Shown: positions 1-5,587 of the stretch, in pieces
Layout: each line of letters starts with the position of its first letter
Position numbering within the stretch: position 1 is the stretch's first letter
Assembly (NCBI GenBank): GCA_009917805.1
Contig: RGES01000043.1
Span: 1 to 9,381 of the forward strand
Origin: Verrucomicrobiota bacterium
Lineage (GTDB): Bacteria > Verrucomicrobiota > Verrucomicrobiia > Opitutales > UBA953
Length of the DNA stretch: 9,381 nt
Direction: 5' to 3'
Position numbers and translations under genes: made by a program
The notes under the pieces: model-generated
What the model saw: only the letters and a program-made list of their open reading frames with translations
Databases searched by the model: none
What the model was told of the DNA's origin: nothing

Positions 1-389
1 GGGTCGGCTTCGCCGATGGCGGCCGCCAGGCGGGCCTTGTCGGCGGCGTCGGTCGCGCGGTCGTGCAGAAGCTGGGCGAACTTATAGGTCGGTCCGTTGA
101 GGGCGAGGCGCGTCGAGAAGGCCTGGCGGAGGGAGATCGGGGCCGTATCCTTCGGGATCGTCACCTGTTCGTCGCCGGAGAAACCCGCGGCCTGCAGCAA
201 GGCCGTCACGGCCTTGGGGTTGTTGGTCGGGAAGACGCCGAGGCTGTCGCCGCACTTGTAGGTCAGCCCGCTACCGGCGAGGGAGACCGAGAAGTGCTGG
301 GTGTCCTTCTGGCTCGCCGGCGAACTGAGGCGACGACGATCGACGAGGCGGGCCGGGAAGGGATTGTTCTTGTCGTAAGGTGCGGACAT
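1..389 (-). CDS. Sulfite-reductase-type flavoprotein (CysJ-like), N-terminal part, runs off left edge
   Basis: The frame starts with ATG at 389 and stays open for 129 codons to the window edge, so the C-terminus is missing. The protein opens MSAPYDKNNPFPARLVDRRR, followed by SQKDTQHFSVSLAGSGLTY and GDSLGVFPTN. This pattern (NPFPA near the N-terminus, S-x-K-x-T-x-H, SGL-x-Y, GDSLGV-x-P-x-N) is characteristic of the FAD-binding module of CysJ and cytochrome P450 reductase-type flavoproteins. It begins directly at this module with no flavodoxin domain before it, as in the short sulfite reductase alpha subunits of some bacteria. The expected role, by family knowledge, is passing electrons from NADPH through FAD to a partner such as sulfite reductase; the partner is not visible here. 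The NADPH-binding half lies outside the window, so the substrate is uncertain. No good Shine-Dalgarno precedes the ATG; a hairpin does. Confidence 0.82.
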   Translation of the reverse strand, partial: MSAPYDKNNPFPARLVDRRRLSSPASQKDTQHFSVSLAGSGLTYKCGDSLGVFPTNNPKAVTALLQAAGFSGDEQVTIPKDTAPISLRQAFSTRLALNGPTYKFAQLLHDRATDAADKARLAAAIGEAD

Positions 390-449
390 GAAAGTACCCC
401 GCAGGATGCCTAGCGGGGTACTGATGCAAACCTCTTTTGATCGGACGAC
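390..449 (-). promoter_or_regulatory. Perfect 10-bp hairpin directly upstream of the flavoprotein start codon
   Basis: In this 60-nt gap AGTACCCCGC (393..402) is the exact inverse of GCGGGGTACT (413..422), with a 10-nt loop that could pair further through AGG and CCT. On the minus strand the stem ends only 3 nt before the ATG at 389, so it would cover the ribosome-binding region. The flank after the stem is TTTC, too short for a good U-tract, so a terminator of the upstream gene cluster is possible but weak. Translational control or a transcript-end structure are the two readings; sequence alone does not decide. Confidence 0.6.
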
Positions 450-1136
450 CTACTTCCAGACCTTGACCCAGTCGATGTCGATGTCGTCGGGCAGGCTTTT
501 GAGGATCAACTTCGGACGCTCCTGCTCTTCGATGCGATGAGTCAGGGTGAGCGACATGGGGCGGACGAATTCCTTTCGCTCAAGCTTATGGACGGCCTTT
601 CCGTCAAGGTACCAGGTGAAGCCCTTCTCGGTCCAAAGGATGCCATAGGTATGGAACTTCTTGGAAATGTCCGTGAACTTGCCGATCGCTTTTTCGGGCC
701 GGAAATCTTGCGCGCCCGACTCGAGGACGGCGCGAGCCCAAGGGCTGACGCGCTCCTTGCCGGTGCCATGGAAAGAAGTGGTGATGCTGGGCGGCGTCTT
801 TTCGTCATCGGTCGAGATGCGGAAAGCCCCCGCATGTCCGTCCCCGGCGTGCATCCGCATGGAAGCCTCGAAATAGCCGAACTGCTGGCTGAATTTCCCG
901 CGCGTGGAGAGCGTCTGGGTCTGGATCATGTCGTCCTTGATTCTGAGACCGATGCGGAGCGCGCCACCCTTGCCGACCTTGACGAAGGTGAACACTTCGC
1001 GGGCGCCGAGGACGTTCCACTTGGTTTCATCGATCTTGTCGCCATCGAAATCGTCGGAGAAGACGAGCTTCTTGCCCGTCGAGGGATCGGCGGCGAAGGC
1101 CGCCGAGACCAAGCAAAGGAGGGCGAGCGCTCTCAT
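450..1136 (-). CDS. Secreted GH16-fold protein, type B, apparently lacking catalytic residues
   Basis: The protein is 228 residues from ATG at 1136. That start is chosen because MRALALLCLVSAAFA is a clear signal peptide, probably cut after residue 15; the frame stays open upstream but only as low-quality sequence. The mature protein is a single GH16-like jelly roll: KLVFSDDFDG and DETKW (24-40), STRGKFSQQFGYFEAS (77-92), FHTYGILWTEKGFTWYLDGK (161-180) and the closing strand IDWVKVWK (221-228). All are hallmarks of GH16. The segment where GH16 enzymes carry E-x-D-x-x-E reads PPSITTSFHG (115-124), giving S117, T119 and F122, so glucanase activity is not expected. The long loop before that site is also shortened. 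It is the last of four family genes, 5 nt after its neighbour. A secreted glycan-binding or structural role is an inference. Confidence 0.85.
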   Translation of the reverse strand: MRALALLCLVSAAFAADPSTGKKLVFSDDFDGDKIDETKWNVLGAREVFTFVKVGKGGALRIGLRIKDDMIQTQTLSTRGKFSQQFGYFEASMRMHAGDGHAGAFRISTDDEKTPPSITTSFHGTGKERVSPWARAVLESGAQDFRPEKAIGKFTDISKKFHTYGILWTEKGFTWYLDGKAVHKLERKEFVRPMSLTLTHRIEEQERPKLILKSLPDDIDIDWVKVWK

Positions 1137-1141
1137 CGGGA

Positions 1142-1840
1142 TCACTTCCAGGCCTTGACCCAATCCACTTCCATATCGTCGGGCAAGGACTTCAGGTTCA
1201 GCTTCGGTCGCTCCCATTCGCCGATGCGGTGGGAGAGATTGAGGCTCATCGGGGCGTCGATGACCGTCCGGTCGGCCTTGTGGATCTGCTTGCCGTTGAC
1301 GAACCACGAGAAAGCCTTGTCGGTCCAGAGGATGCCGTAAGTGTTGAATTTCTTGGAAGGCTCCCCGCCCTTGAGGATCTTCGAACCGGAGGCGTCGGAA
1401 CGCAGGTCATGCTGCCCCTTGTCATCGACATAACGCGCCCAAGGCGTGAGGTAGTCGTCGCCGGTGCCTTCCCATAGGACGTTGATGAAGGGGGTGACCT
1501 TCTCGTCCTTGCATCGCACCGAGAAGTAGCCGGTGTGCCCCTTGGTGGCAGGCATGCGGATGGAGGCCTCGAAATAACCTTTCGTCTGCTCGAATTTCCC
1601 GCGGGAGCTGATGCCGTTGGACTGGATCATGTCCTCCTTCTTGATCAACGTGATCCTCAGTCCGGAAACCTTGCCCAGCTTGAACAAGGTCATCGCGGTC
1701 GGCTCACCGAAGGTGGCCCACTTCGAAGCATCAAGGGATGGGCCGTCGAACTCGTCGGAGAAGACCAGCTTCATGTTCGAGGCCGGATTGGCCGCGCTGA
1801 GCGCGACGGCCGAGAGGCATAGGGCGAGGAATGATTTCAT
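1142..1840 (-). CDS. Secreted GH16-fold protein, type B, apparently lacking catalytic residues
   Basis: The protein is 232 residues from ATG at 1840, chosen because MKSFLALCLSAVALSAANP is a typical signal peptide (cut near residue 16 or 17). The rest is one GH16-type domain: MKLVFSDEFDG (23-33), SSRGKFEQTKGYFEASIRMP (78-97), FNTYGILWTDKAFSWFVNGK (165-184) and DWVKAWK (226-232). At the catalytic position it reads PFINVLWEG (117-125), so E, D and E are replaced by F118, N120 and W123. E124 lies next to the third position and could be a shifted acid, but the nucleophile and the Asp are gone. It is closest to the 450..1136 product and to the C-terminal half of the 1855..3096 product, sharing EDMIQ-x-N, G-x-G-x-D...PWAR and ERP-x-L-x-LK-x-LPDD. 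It is separated by 14 nt and 5 nt from its neighbours and is very probably co-transcribed with them. Confidence 0.86.
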   Translation of the reverse strand: MKSFLALCLSAVALSAANPASNMKLVFSDEFDGPSLDASKWATFGEPTAMTLFKLGKVSGLRITLIKKEDMIQSNGISSRGKFEQTKGYFEASIRMPATKGHTGYFSVRCKDEKVTPFINVLWEGTGDDYLTPWARYVDDKGQHDLRSDASGSKILKGGEPSKKFNTYGILWTDKAFSWFVNGKQIHKADRTVIDAPMSLNLSHRIGEWERPKLNLKSLPDDMEVDWVKAWK

Positions 1841-1854
1841 GGCGGAAAGACGGA

Positions 1855-3096
1855 TCACTTCCAGACCTTGACCCAATCGACGTCCATGTCGTCCGGAAGC
1901 TGCTTGAGGTTGAGGTTGGGACGTTCGAATTCGGCGACACGGTGGGCGAGCTGGACGCGCATCGGCTTGGCGGTGTCCTGCTTGTCGACCTGATGGACCT
2001 TCTTGCCGTTGATGAACCAGGTGAAGGATTTCTCGGTCCAGAGGAGGCCGTAGGTGTTGAATTTCTTGGCGGCCTCGCCGGCCTTGAGGAACTGGGTCAG
2101 CTTGCCCTCCGGACGGAAGTCGCGCTGCCCGGAATCGTCGTTCTTGCGCGCCCAGGGCATGATCTGGTCCGCGCCGAGGCCCTCGAAGAGCACCATGATG
2201 TTCGGGGTCGCCTTCTCGTCAGAGGGGCCGAGACGGAAGATCGCGGTGTGGCCCTTGTAGGCGGGCATCTTGATCGAGGCCTCGAAGTAGCCGTACATCT
2301 GCTCGAACTTGCCGTTGGTGGTCACGCCGTTCCATTGGATCATGTCCTCGGCCTTGCGCAGGGAGATGCGCAGGACCTTGTCCTTGCCGCCTTTGACGAG
2401 GGTGGCCGTCTCGCGATTGCCCGGCATGGTCCACTTCGTCTCGTCGACCGCTTCACCGGTGAAATCGTCCGAGAACGTGACCTTCTTGCCCGTCGTCGGA
2501 TCGACCGCGAGCACGCCGGACTCGATGAACATCGGGGCGGACGGGATGGGGCGGGACAGCTTATGGACCTGACGGCCTTCGACGTACCAGATGTAGTTCT
2601 TGTCCGTCCACTGGAGGCCGTAGGTCAGGAACTTCTTGTAGGATTTGCCGCCGTCCATGGGGATGACGTTCTCCTTCGGGGACAGACGGTGCGAACCGGC
2701 ATCGTCGACGATATCCAGGTCAGGCGAGATCTTGTCGGCGCCGGTGAAGCTGAAGCGGAAGGAGGCGGAAGGGACCTTGGACATGTCTTCGTTGCGGACA
2801 CCGTAGGTGACCCAGCCACGGCCCTTCGTCTGCACCGCGCGGATGGACGCTTCGAAATAACCCTGGCCGTGGGTGAACTTCTTGGAAGAATTCACCCAGG
2901 AGCCGTTCCAGAAGCCGGGCTTGTCCTTGGGCGTGACCTCGATCTGCAGCTTGCCGTCGACGATACGGGCGCCACCGCTGGCGTTCCACTTCTTGGCGTC
3001 GAGCTCCTTGGCGTTGAAATCATCCTCCCAGACCGGGGGAGGGCTTTCATGAAACAGGGGTGAGAATGATTGAAATCGAGGGCGGAGAAGAGGCAA
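1855..3096 (-). CDS. Two-domain GH16-fold fusion protein (type A + type B) without signal peptide; possibly degenerate
   Basis: The open frame encodes 413 residues if the TTG at 3096 is used. That start follows the upstream gene's TAA by 11 nt and has a GAGGG sequence before it, but the first 22 residues (MPLLRPRFQSFSPLFHESPP...) are not a signal peptide. Domain A (about 22-192) resembles the 3108..3812 product: VWEDDFNAKELDAKKW, GYFEAS, LTYGLQWTDKNYIWYVEGRQ. It stops after APMFIESG, lacking the roughly 34 residues that close the fold in its relative. Domain B (about 198-413) begins DPTTGKKVTFSDDF, which matches the mature N-terminus of the 450..1136 product (DPSTGKKLVFSDDF). Catalytic positions read S110/S112/F115 in A and N299/M301/F304 in B, none acidic. 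The structure suggests two ancestral secreted genes joined by an in-frame deletion. It may be non-functional, cytoplasmic, or affected by a sequence error at its 5' end. Confidence 0.72.
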   Translation of the reverse strand: MPLLRPRFQSFSPLFHESPPPVWEDDFNAKELDAKKWNASGGARIVDGKLQIEVTPKDKPGFWNGSWVNSSKKFTHGQGYFEASIRAVQTKGRGWVTYGVRNEDMSKVPSASFRFSFTGADKISPDLDIVDDAGSHRLSPKENVIPMDGGKSYKKFLTYGLQWTDKNYIWYVEGRQVHKLSRPIPSAPMFIESGVLAVDPTTGKKVTFSDDFTGEAVDETKWTMPGNRETATLVKGGKDKVLRISLRKAEDMIQWNGVTTNGKFEQMYGYFEASIKMPAYKGHTAIFRLGPSDEKATPNIMVLFEGLGADQIMPWARKNDDSGQRDFRPEGKLTQFLKAGEAAKKFNTYGLLWTEKSFTWFINGKKVHQVDKQDTAKPMRVQLAHRVAEFERPNLNLKQLPDDMDVDWVKVWK

Positions 3097-3107
3097 GCCC
3101 TACCCTC

Positions 3108-3812
3108 TTATTGGTAGACCTTGACCCAATCGACCCGCATGGGTTCCGGCCCCATATTCGGGTCCTTGAAGTTCTTCAGGAGGCCGGCCTCAGGGAGGCG
3201 GTTATGGTCGAAGGAGATATACATCGGCTTCGGAGTGGCCGGGATCTTGTCCGAAATCCGGATGGTGTAGGCCAACCGACCGTCCACGTACCAACGGTAG
3301 TCGGCAGGCCCCCACTGGAAGCCGAAGCGATGGAATTTCTTGCTGTAGGTGTTATCCTTCGGAACCGGATTCTCCTTCGGATTGAGACTGCGCCCGCGCT
3401 CCTCGTTGACGATCCACAGGCCCAGTTCGACGCGATCGCCGCCGCCGTTGCTGAAGCCCATGCCGGCCGAAGGAGCCTTGCCGTCCTCGTTGCCGATGCC
3501 GAAACCGCAGCCGTGGCCGCCGGTCTGGACGAACATGATGGAGGCCTCGATGAAGCCGACCTTGGAGCTGAACTTGCCACGCGTGTTGACCGTCGAGCCA
3601 CGCCAGAACATGGGCTTCGAACCAGGGGTGATCTCCAGGGAAAGCTGACCGTCGACGATCTTCACGCCGTCGGCGTTACCGATGTTCCACTTCTTCTTGT
3701 CGACCTCCTTGTCGTTGAACTCGTCGGACCAGACGAGCTTCAGGTTCGTCTCGGGGCCGGCCAGCAAGGAGCAGGCGCAGAAGATAAGCGGGAGCAGACG
3801 CGAAAGGTTCAC
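3108..3812 (-). CDS. Secreted GH16-fold protein, type A, apparently lacking catalytic residues
   Basis: The protein is 234 residues from GTG at 3812, chosen because it is followed at once by a hydrophobic signal sequence, MNLSRLLPLIFCACSLLAG; AAGGGA lies about 13 nt upstream. Neither Cys in the signal sits in an acceptable lipobox, so a lipoprotein is unlikely. The domain shows LKLVWSDEFNDKEVDKKKW (24-42), the GH16-like NTRGKFSSKVGFIEAS (76-91), F-x-FGFQWGPADYRWYVDGR (160-179) and the terminal strand MRVDWVKVYQ (225-234). The active-site segment reads APSAGMGFSNGG (113-124), with S115, G117 and F120 in place of the catalytic acids. It is the first gene of the family cluster and defines subtype A (VDG-x-L-x-x-E-x-TP-x-x-KP-x-FW-x-G). 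The function is unknown; secretion and a sugar-binding type fold are what the sequence supports. Confidence 0.83.
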   Translation of the reverse strand: MNLSRLLPLIFCACSLLAGPETNLKLVWSDEFNDKEVDKKKWNIGNADGVKIVDGQLSLEITPGSKPMFWRGSTVNTRGKFSSKVGFIEASIMFVQTGGHGCGFGIGNEDGKAPSAGMGFSNGGGDRVELGLWIVNEERGRSLNPKENPVPKDNTYSKKFHRFGFQWGPADYRWYVDGRLAYTIRISDKIPATPKPMYISFDHNRLPEAGLLKNFKDPNMGPEPMRVDWVKVYQ

Positions 3813-3830
3813 GGCTAGGGGGTTCCCTTA

Positions 3831-3853
3831 AAGAAAAACCCCTTGGACCAAGG
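3831..3853 (-). terminator. Likely rho-independent terminator of the pseudouridine synthase gene
   Basis: On the minus strand CCTTGGTCCAAGG (3853..3841) can form a short stem, followed by GG and TTTTTCTTT. It lies 28 nt beyond the stop at 3881. The stem is only 4 to 6 bp with a tight loop, so termination may be partial. It sits just before the start of the first GH16-like gene at 3812, leaving only about 18 nt for a separate promoter, so partial read-through into that cluster is plausible. Confidence 0.42.
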
Positions 3854-3880
3854 TGCAAGCCCTAGATGGGCTTGGCCGCC

Positions 3881-4585
3881 TCAGTTGTCGAAAATCGAGT
3901 CGATTTCCTTGCGGGAAAGCGGGCGGCAGTCCCCCAAGGGCATCTTCCGGAGGACGAGGCCGCCGATCTGGAAGCGACGCAGGGTCTTCACATGGAAGCC
4001 GAAGATCTCGAAGAGACGGCGGATCTCACGCTTGCGGCCCTGGTCGAGATGCACCTCGAGGTGGGCGGCGTTATCCGGATGACGGATGACCTTCTTGAAG
4101 CGCAGGTGCTCCCCTTCCTCGACGGCGCCCTTGAGCAGGCGCGGGGTGAGGGTCGGGTCGTAATCGCGGTTGAGGACGATCTCGTAGCGCTTGATGACGC
4201 CGCCCGACGGATGCATGACCTTGTTGGCCAGTTCGCCGTCGTTGGTCAGGATCAGCAGTCCTTCGGAATCCTTGTCGAGGCGACCGACGCAGAACAGACG
4301 CAGCTTGCCGTATTCGGGCGGCACCATGTCGAAGACCGTCTGGCCGCCGTGCGAATCGTCGTTGGTGCAGAGGTAACCGCGCGGCTTGTTCATCATCAGC
4401 ACGACCGTGCGGTTGAGCGGCTTGATGTGCTGCCCCTGGCAGATGACCGTATCGACGGACGGATCCACGGGCTGGCCGGTCACGGCCAGCTTACCGTTGA
4501 TCATCACGGACCCCGAAGCGACCAGCCGCTCCGCCTCGCGGCGGGAGCAGACCCCCGCCTGGGCGAGGAACTTATGAATACGCAT
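3881..4585 (-). CDS. rRNA pseudouridine synthase, RsuA/RluB family (S4 domain)
   Basis: The enzyme isomerises a specific uridine in ribosomal RNA to pseudouridine. It is 234 residues from ATG at 4585; another ATG at 4621 would add 12 residues, but MRIHKFLAQAGVCSRREAER is the usual N-terminus of the family. Residues 1-60 form the S4 RNA-binding domain. The catalytic motif is FCVGRLDKDSEGLLILTNDG, with the nucleophilic aspartate at D104. MNKPRGYLCT (65-74) and the later GRKREIRRLFEIFGF and LRRFQIGGLVL segments also match the RsuA/RluB/RluE/RluF branch. Length and the S4 domain favour an RluB- or RsuA-like enzyme, but the exact target base cannot be told from sequence. It is transcribed away from folD, with a 124-nt divergent gap, and a weak terminator follows. 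Confidence 0.93.
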   Translation of the reverse strand: MRIHKFLAQAGVCSRREAERLVASGSVMINGKLAVTGQPVDPSVDTVICQGQHIKPLNRTVVLMMNKPRGYLCTNDDSHGGQTVFDMVPPEYGKLRLFCVGRLDKDSEGLLILTNDGELANKVMHPSGGVIKRYEIVLNRDYDPTLTPRLLKGAVEEGEHLRFKKVIRHPDNAAHLEVHLDQGRKREIRRLFEIFGFHVKTLRRFQIGGLVLRKMPLGDCRPLSRKEIDSIFDN

Positions 4586-4709
4586 GGGTCCTTCGGAGGG
4601 CACGCCACTGGATTGAGGCATTTGCCCCCGCAGGGCGAGACAATCAATCGGCCTCCCGGCCGAAGGACTTTTCTCGCCCTCGGCGGCCTGGCCGTCTTAG
4701 TCATCCTGC
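4586..4709. other. Divergent intergenic region between the pseudouridine synthase gene and folD
   Basis: This 124-nt stretch should hold the promoters of both flanking genes. I see no convincing -35/-10 pair on either strand and no Shine-Dalgarno before folD (the start context is CATCCTGC-ATG). The inverted repeat CGGCC-TCCC-GGCCG lies at about 4649..4662. The plus strand at 4661..4708 reads, in one frame, as a Tat-like hydrophobic peptide (RRTFLALGGLAVLVIL) without an ATG; this is discussed as a finding and not called as a gene. Confidence 0.5.
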
Positions 4710-5582
4710 ATGCGCCTCATCGACGGAAACGCCATCGCCCAACAGGTCCTCGCCGAAGTCAAGGAACGCGTGGCCAAGCTCGCCCCGGTCGTGCCCCACG
4801 TGGCCTTCGTCCGCGTCGGCGACGACCCCGCCTCGGTGTCCTACGTGACCAAGAAGCAGAAGACCGCGGCCGAGGTGGGCATGAAGGCCTCGCTCCAGCT
4901 CTTCCCCGAGACGGTCACCAAGGAAGAACTCTTCGCCCACCTCGACGCCCTTAACGCCGACAAGTCGGTGCACGGCATCCTGATCCAGGCGCCGCTGCCC
5001 AAGCACCTCCCCGAGACCGAAGTCTTCAACCGCGTCTCGCCCGACAAGGACGTCGACGGCTTCGGCACCCAGAGCATCGGCCGCCTCGTCCAGGAACTCC
5101 CCGGCGCCTTCGCGGCCTGCACGCCCGCCGGCGTCGTCGAGCTCCTCCGCCGCTCCGGCGTCGAGACCGCCGGCAAGCACGCCGTGGTCGTCGGCCGCTC
5201 GCTCATCGTCGGCAAACCCGCCGCCGCCCTGCTCCTCGCCAAGGGTTGCGACTGCACCGTCACCGTCGCCCACTCCCGCACCAAGGACCTCGCCGCCGTC
5301 GTGCGACTGGCCGACATCGTCGTCGCCGCGATCGGCAAGCCCCGTTTCATCACCGCCGACATGGTCAAACCCGGCGCCGTCGTGATCGACGTCGGCATCA
5401 ACCGCGTGCCCGACGCCACGAAGAAGACCGGTTACCGCATCGTCGGCGACGTCGACTTCGACGCCGTCTCGCCGCAGTGCGAAGCCATCACGCCCGTCCC
5501 CGGCGGCGTGGGCCCGATGACCGTCGCGATGCTGATGAAGAACACGCTCGACGCCTGCGAGCGCGCCCAAGCCCGTGGCTAA
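4710..5582 (+). CDS. folD: Bifunctional methylenetetrahydrofolate dehydrogenase / methenyltetrahydrofolate cyclohydrolase FolD
   Basis: FolD interconverts 5,10-methylene-THF, 5,10-methenyl-THF and 10-formyl-THF using NADP, supplying one-carbon units for purine and formyl-Met synthesis in the cytoplasm. The protein has 290 residues, the normal family length. Diagnostic motifs appear in order: DPASVSYVTKKQKTAAEVG with Y45 and catalytic K49; VHGILIQAPLP with Q93; DKDVDGF with D116; ACTPAGVVELL; the Rossmann segment VVGRSLIVGKPAAALL; TVAHSRT; and the C-terminal signature ITPVPGGVGPMTVAMLMKNT. All key residues are present, so it should be active. The start is MRLIDGNAIA, the usual FolD opening. 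It is the first gene of a three-gene operon; the next start is 5 nt after its stop. Confidence 0.97.
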   Translation: MRLIDGNAIAQQVLAEVKERVAKLAPVVPHVAFVRVGDDPASVSYVTKKQKTAAEVGMKASLQLFPETVTKEELFAHLDALNADKSVHGILIQAPLPKHLPETEVFNRVSPDKDVDGFGTQSIGRLVQELPGAFAACTPAGVVELLRRSGVETAGKHAVVVGRSLIVGKPAAALLLAKGCDCTVTVAHSRTKDLAAVVRLADIVVAAIGKPRFITADMVKPGAVVIDVGINRVPDATKKTGYRIVGDVDFDAVSPQCEAITPVPGGVGPMTVAMLMKNTLDACERAQARG

Positions 5583-5587
5583 CCCTC

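Larger units (their letters stand above)
450..2505 (-). repeat. Three tandem, diverged ~0.7-kb paralogous units (type B domains)
   Basis: The coding segments at 450..1136, 1142..1840 and 1855 to about 2505 encode homologous proteins of near-equal length in the same orientation. Their 3' ends are also alike at DNA level: plus-strand CTTCCAG(A/G)CCTTGACCCA(A/G)TC recurs at about 453, 1145 and 1858. A 19-nt piece, AGACCTTGACCCAATCGAC, is identical at 1863..1881 and 3116..3134, linking the more distant type A gene. This is a gene-duplication array, not a simple sequence repeat. The stretches of local identity could support recombination between copies. Confidence 0.75.

Noticed and set aside
1831..3063. 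A 410-codon open frame on the plus strand opposite the fusion gene
   Set aside because: It is antisense to well-supported GH16-fold domains; its product is Asp/Gly/Val/Leu-rich low-information sequence with no recognisable motif, as expected for a shadow frame in GC-rich coding DNA.
450..3812. Active laminarinase or agarase-type GH16 enzymes, or a polysaccharide utilisation locus
   Set aside because: No domain shows the E-x-D-x-x-E catalytic motif, and no transporter, SusC/SusD-like pair, sulfatase or regulator is present in the window.
450..3812. Assignment to the DUF1080 (3-keto-disaccharide hydrolase) family, which is common in this type of bacterium
   Set aside because: The general jelly-roll shape is similar, but the F-x-TYG-x-LWT...W-x-x-x-GK and terminal DWVK-x-W strands fit GH16 better. 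A profile search would settle it.
3781..3812. Lipoprotein signal in the first GH16-like protein (Cys residues 12 and 14)
   Set aside because: The residues before each Cys (L-I-F and F-C-A) do not form an acceptable lipobox.
3060..4954. Long plus-strand open frames opposite the type A gene and the pseudouridine synthase
   Set aside because: Both are antisense shadows of genes with clear family motifs, and the second runs out of frame into folD.
4701..5570. A 289-codon minus-strand open frame opposite folD
   Set aside because: It is the complement of folD codons; its Gly/Asp/His-rich product has no family features, while the plus strand carries every FolD motif.
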